Shown: positions 61,106-64,000 of the stretch, one piece after another
Layout: each line of letters starts with the position of its first letter
Numbering within the stretch: the stretch's first letter is position 1
Source of the DNA: Streptomyces stelliscabiei
GTDB lineage: Bacteria; Actinomycetota; Actinomycetes; Streptomycetales; Streptomycetaceae
NCBI RefSeq assembly: GCF_014873495.1
Contig: NZ_JADBGF010000001.1
Location: 5,828,001 to 5,892,000 of the forward strand
Length of the DNA stretch: 64,000 nucleotides
Direction of reading: 5' to 3'
Translations under genes and position numbers: made by a program
The notes under the pieces: model-generated
The model's database searches: none
What the model was told of the DNA's origin: nothing
What the model saw: only the letters and a program-made list of their open reading frames with translations

Positions 61106-61275
61106 CTATCCCTCCGGAGCGGCCGGCGGCCCCTCCGCCGTGCCCGGCACGATCAGGCCCGTCTCGTAGGCCACCACCACGGCCTGGGCGCGGTCGCGCA
61201 GGCGGAGTTTGGCGAGGATGCGGGCGACGTGGGTCTTGACGGTGGCCTCGCTGAGGCGGAAGTGGGCGGCCAGTC
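61106..61275 (-). pseudogene. C-terminal stub of a LuxR-type response regulator
   Basis: The last 55 codons read LSEATVKTHVARILAKL, RDRAQAVVVAYETGLIVPG and end at 61106. This is the end of a NarL/LuxR-type response regulator HTH, normally preceded by a receiver domain and LSxREREVLxLVA. Here only HFRLSEATVK remains before TnpB-like sequence begins, so the gene has been cut and joined to another. It cannot make a working regulator. Confidence 0.7.
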
Positions 61276-61516
61276 GTTCAGCCTCCGTCCGTCGGAGAGG
61301 GCGGCGGTGATCGTGACGCCCCGGTCGACGCCGATGACCTCGCCCGTGCCCAGCCCCTCGACGGCACTGCTCCGCGAAACCGGGCGCGCTCCTGCGCCAC
61401 CGGCGCCAGTGCGCGTGCTGCTCGACAGCGAGGTTCCAGACGTACCGGGCGTGCGCGCAGTGCGTGAGCATCCGCTCGGCCTGCGCGCGCGACGGATACA
61501 TCCGGAAACGTGACAC
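61276..61516 (-). pseudogene. TnpB (IS200/IS605-type) remnant joined to the regulator stub
   Basis: The minus-strand start MSRFRMYPSRAQAERMLTHC leads into ARYVWNLAVEQHAHWRRWR, the first helices of TnpB/OrfB. A frame change near 61370 is needed to reach GEVIGVDRGVTITAALSDG, the opening of its RuvC nuclease domain with the first catalytic Asp. Between these two pieces some 200 codons are missing, and the rest of the RuvC domain is replaced by the response-regulator end. It marks a deletion after an insertion. Confidence 0.7.
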
Positions 61517-61746
61517 GCCACGAACCTAGCCACCCCGTTCCCCTCCCGCGCACACCTTCGACCAATATCGCCCGTGAGAGTGACCAGCACGCCCTCACCA
61601 TCCGCCCGCCCTCACCGCCCGCCCACCAGGTCAGCGCCTCGCCCTCCCCGCCCGCTCCCCCCACCACCCCGCCCGCCTCAATCGGCTGAGCGGACAAGGG
61701 CGTTGACCCGCCCCGAGAGCACCAGCAGAATGACCCCGCACGCGCT

Positions 61747-61760
61747 TGAGAGCGCTCTCA
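61747..61760. promoter_or_regulatory. LacI-family operator-like palindrome TGAGAGCGCTCTCA
   Basis: A perfect 14-bp palindrome with central CG, the usual form of LacI/GalR operators controlling sugar genes in streptomycetes. It lies 50 bases upstream of the Tat-exported glycosidase-like gene. Confidence 0.7.
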
Positions 61761-61809
61761 GAACGCGGCTCCGGGCGCGCCCCCAGGCCCGCACTTCCAA
61801 GGGAGACCC

Positions 61810-63270
61810 ATGACCGGCAGCACCGACAGCACCGGCATGACCGGCGCGACCGGCAGACCAGACCCGGCACCGGCGTTCGGCCGCCGGGCGCTCCTCGGCA
61901 CCGGTCTCGGGGCCGCCGCGGCGCTCGTCGCCGCCGGCTCCGGCCCGGCCCAAGCGGCGCCGAACGCGGCGCCGAACGCGGCGCCACGGACGTCCGGGAC
62001 CTCGGCCCGGCGGCGCGGACAGAACTTCCTCGCCGCCGCGATGGACTCCTACCCCGACCACGGCGCCGTCCGGCTGACCCAGAGCTACACCGACCAGGCG
62101 GGCCTGTTCAGCACGGCGTTCACGTACGACAACGCGCTCGCGATCCTCGCCCACCTCGCCGTGCGCACGGCGGACGGCCGGGCCAGGGCCGTGGCGCTCG
62201 GGGACGCCCTGATCTACGCCCAGGAGCACGACCCGGCGTACGACGACGGCCGACTGCGCCAGGCGTACAACGTCGGGCCGTACGTCTACTACGACGGCGT
62301 ACCGCAGCCGGACGGGTTCGTGCGGGCGGACGGCACGGCCAACGTCGGCACCCAGTTCGGCTTCACGGGGACGGCCGTGGGGGACATGGCCTGGGCGGGC
62401 ATCGCGCTGAGCGCGCTGGCCCGGCGCACCGGCGCGCGCCGGTTCCTCGCCGCCGCGGTGCGGATCGGGCAGTGGATCGAACGGACCGGCCGTACCGACG
62501 AGCCCCTCGGCGGCTACAAGTTCGGTGTGAACGGGGCGAACGAGAAGCTGCCGTTCACCTCGACCGAGCACAACACCGACCTGGTCTGCCTGTTCGGACG
62601 CCTCGCCCGGCTCACCGGCGACCGGGTGTGGGGCGAGCGGCGCGCGCGGGCCGAGGCCTTCGTGCGGCGGATGTGGGAGCCGTCCCGGGGCTCGACGGGC
62701 GGGTTCTTCTACACCGGCACCAACGACGGGGTCACCGTCAACAAGTCCCCGATCCCCGAGGACACCCAGACCTGGACCCACCTCGCGCTCGGCTCCCGCC
62801 GGTACGCGCGTTCCCTCGACTGGGCCGTCCGGGAACTGGCCGTCCTCGACCACGCCGAGCGCCGCAACAGCACCGTGCCGGCGGGGGAGTCGTACGAGGG
62901 CGTCACCTTCAGCTCCGCCAGTCTCCTCGCGAACGAGGACGCGCCCATCGCCGAGTTCCAGCCCCGGCCGAACCGCAACGGGGTCTGGTTCGAGGGCACC
63001 GCTCACCTGGCCCTCGCCCTGCGCGACCGGGGTGCGCGCGGTGACGAGGCCCGCGCCCGGCGCCTCCTGGCCTCCCTCGAAAGCGCCCAGGACCACCTCG
63101 GCGCCGCCCAGACCATCGGCGGCCGCGCGCTCCCGGCCCGCTCCGGCATCGTCTCCGCCAGCAGCCCCCTCGACACGGGATTCGGCTTCGGCTACTACCC
63201 GTACCGGCACACGGGCGCCACGGCCTGGTACCTGATGGCGGCGGCGCGTGCGAACCCGCTGGGGGTCTGA
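61810..63270 (+). CDS. Tat-exported glycoside-hydrolase-like protein ((alpha/alpha)6 type)
   Basis: A 486-residue protein. The N-terminus has a twin-arginine motif (FGRRALLGTG) followed by a hydrophobic Ala-rich stretch and AQA cleavage site. The mature part has helical repeats with aromatic/acidic loops (YTDQAGLFSTAFTYDNALAIL, GYKFGVNGANEKLPFTSTEHNTDL, FEGTAHLALAL, GFGFGYYPYRHTGATAW) as in alpha/alpha-toroid glycosidases. The family number is not certain. The LacI-type site upstream suggests induction by a sugar. GGGAG lies before the ATG at 61810. A terminator hairpin follows. Confidence 0.72.
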   Translation: MTGSTDSTGMTGATGRPDPAPAFGRRALLGTGLGAAAALVAAGSGPAQAAPNAAPNAAPRTSGTSARRRGQNFLAAAMDSYPDHGAVRLTQSYTDQAGLFSTAFTYDNALAILAHLAVRTADGRARAVALGDALIYAQEHDPAYDDGRLRQAYNVGPYVYYDGVPQPDGFVRADGTANVGTQFGFTGTAVGDMAWAGIALSALARRTGARRFLAAAVRIGQWIERTGRTDEPLGGYKFGVNGANEKLPFTSTEHNTDLVCLFGRLARLTGDRVWGERRARAEAFVRRMWEPSRGSTGGFFYTGTNDGVTVNKSPIPEDTQTWTHLALGSRRYARSLDWAVRELAVLDHAERRNSTVPAGESYEGVTFSSASLLANEDAPIAEFQPRPNRNGVWFEGTAHLALALRDRGARGDEARARRLLASLESAQDHLGAAQTIGGRALPARSGIVSASSPLDTGFGFGYYPYRHTGATAWYLMAAARANPLGV

Positions 63271-63297
63271 CACCCACGCGCGGACGGCGTCGGGGAA

Positions 63298-63329
63298 GGG
63301 GGCGGCGGCGGCCGGTAGCCGCCCCTTTT
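63298..63329 (+). terminator. Rho-independent terminator after the glycosidase-like gene
   Basis: GGGGCGGC (within 63298-63306) pairs with GCCGCCCC (63318-63325), followed by TTTT. It begins 27 bases after the stop codon. Confidence 0.8.
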
Positions 63330-63546
63330 CGCGGAGTTGGTGCGAAGGCCCCTACGTGAACGGCTAGCATCCCGGCCGTAAACATGCGGTGGAAACGGCA
63401 TGGGGCCGACGACCCTCGGTGGTCGGCCTGCGGGCCCTCGGCAATCCGTCGTCGGCTTTCAGGGGTCGGCCCTCGGCGGCCGGCCCTCGGTGGTCGGCCG
63501 TCGGCCGTCGGTCGTCCGTGGTCGTGGACAGGATGGGGTGGGTGTC
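63330..63546. repeat. Degenerate GGTCGGCC/GGCCCTCGG repeat region
   Basis: The 63400-63525 part consists of many imperfect copies of CGGCCCTCGG, GGTCGGCC and GGCCGTCGG. They resemble the low-complexity spacers seen before some streptomycete genes. No gene is supported and a promoter is not evident. Confidence 0.55.
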
Positions 63547-64000
63547 GTGGTGGAGGCCGGGCCGCGGGTCGCTGTGGCCGTGGTGACGATGGGCAATCGG
63601 CCCGCCGAGGTGGACGCGTTGCTCGCCTCCGTGGCCAAGCAGGACATCGCGCCCGCACGGATCGTCGTCGTCGGGAACGGCTGTCCCCTCCCCGAGTTCG
63701 CCGAGCGGCTCGGTCTGCCCGGCGAGGTCACGCTCATCGAGGTGGACGAGAACCTCGGCTGCCCCGGCGGGCGGAACGTGGCCCTGGAACGGTTGCGGGA
63801 GTTCGGTGACGTCGACGTGGTCGTCGAGCTGGACGACGACGGTCTGCTCGTCGACGCCGATGTGCTGCGCCGCGTACGGGACCTGTACGCCGCCGACCCG
63901 CGCCTCGGCATCGTGGGCTTCCGCATCGCCGACGAGCACGGCGAGACCCAGCGGCGGCACGTCCCGAGGGTCGGCGCCAAGGACCCGATGCGCGGCGGCC
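63547..64000 (+). CDS. Family-2 glycosyltransferase (N-terminal part, runs off the window)
   Basis: The frame from GTG 63547 stays open to the right edge (about 151 codons). It reads VAVAVVTMGNRPAEVDALLASV, then VEVVVGNG-type strand IVVVGNG, EVDENLGCPGGRNVAL, and the metal site VELDDDGLL. The ENLGxxGGRN and DDD elements are classic for GT-A family-2 glycosyltransferases of the rhamnosyl/galactosyl type (WcaE/GT2). GTG 63550 is an alternative start. It presumably transfers a sugar from a nucleotide donor onto a cell-surface polymer. The C-terminal part and any operon lie outside the window. Confidence 0.82.
   Translation, partial: MVEAGPRVAVAVVTMGNRPAEVDALLASVAKQDIAPARIVVVGNGCPLPEFAERLGLPGEVTLIEVDENLGCPGGRNVALERLREFGDVDVVVELDDDGLLVDADVLRRVRDLYAADPRLGIVGFRIADEHGETQRRHVPRVGAKDPMRGG

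Noticed and set aside
63384..63809. 141-codon open frame at the right end
   Set aside because: It covers the degenerate repeat region and then runs out of frame with the clear glycosyltransferase reading that begins at 63547.

Overview
The window is chromosomal DNA of a high-GC actinobacterium, almost certainly a Streptomyces. The evidence is strong G/C bias at third codon positions, GTG/TTG starts behind purine-rich ribosome sites, WhiB-type and LAL-type regulators, PknG-like and trypco2 families, and many Streptomyces-style lipoproteins. All functional calls come from reading motifs in the translated sequence; no database search was run.

Layout. 0-2.3 kb is core: the end of DNA polymerase III delta' (holB), a secreted TAP-type hydrolase lipoprotein, and tRNA-Thr(CGU). 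2.3-11.4 kb is accessory: a possible tRNA attachment scar, a large LAL regulator, an ankyrin/beta-solenoid fusion, a membrane protein with a PemK/MazF-like domain, a PknH-like lipoprotein, and a cytochrome P450 ended by an unusual pair of overlapping inverted repeats. 11.6-13.5 kb is a VirD4/TraG-type coupling ATPase.

14.0-25.7 kb looks like an undescribed tRNA-dependent small-molecule pathway. It holds an Asp/Asn-tRNA-synthetase-like enzyme without an anticodon domain, a complete second CysRS, a tRNA-Cys(GCA), a fold-III PLP decarboxylase, a methyltransferase, an Acetyltransf_6/Fem-like transferase, a dTMP-kinase-like enzyme, an aminoglycoside-phosphotransferase-like kinase, an Mrp-type ATPase, an HPr-kinase-like protein, a CYTH-like protein and an MccF-like serine carboxypeptidase. 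Six of these genes form one translationally coupled minus-strand operon (21131 down to 15137). A plausible reading is that Cys-tRNA-Cys is made on site and used for amide formation, with MccF (and perhaps the extra CysRS) giving self-protection; the product is unknown.

25.9-42.9 kb is a type IV secretion-like locus on two divergent arms: a TPR-AAA ATPase, a WhiB-domain regulator with a long C-terminal half, TrbL/VirB6-like, VirB4-like, TcpE-like, pilin-like and TcpC-like proteins, and a three-domain wall hydrolase (transglycosylase, M23, NlpC/P60). No relaxase or integrase is visible. The coupling ATPase lies on the far side of the tRNA-dependent cluster, as if that cluster had been inserted into the locus.

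42.9-51.5 kb carries a decayed insertion-sequence transposase, a MerR regulator fused to a DnaN-like clamp, and an exopolysaccharide operon (processive GT2 synthase, two beta-helix proteins, UDP-glucose dehydrogenase) closed by a perfect 16-bp hairpin. 51.5-61.1 kb has an RNase-Z-like metallohydrolase, a trypco2 protein divergent from a trypsin/STAND-like protease, and a coupled PknG - vWA - four-TM protein - binding protein operon resembling the mycobacterial GlnH-GlnX-PknG sensory module. 61.1-64.0 kb has a response-regulator stub joined to a TnpB remnant, a Tat-exported glycosidase-like protein behind a LacI-type palindrome, and the start of a GT2 glycosyltransferase.
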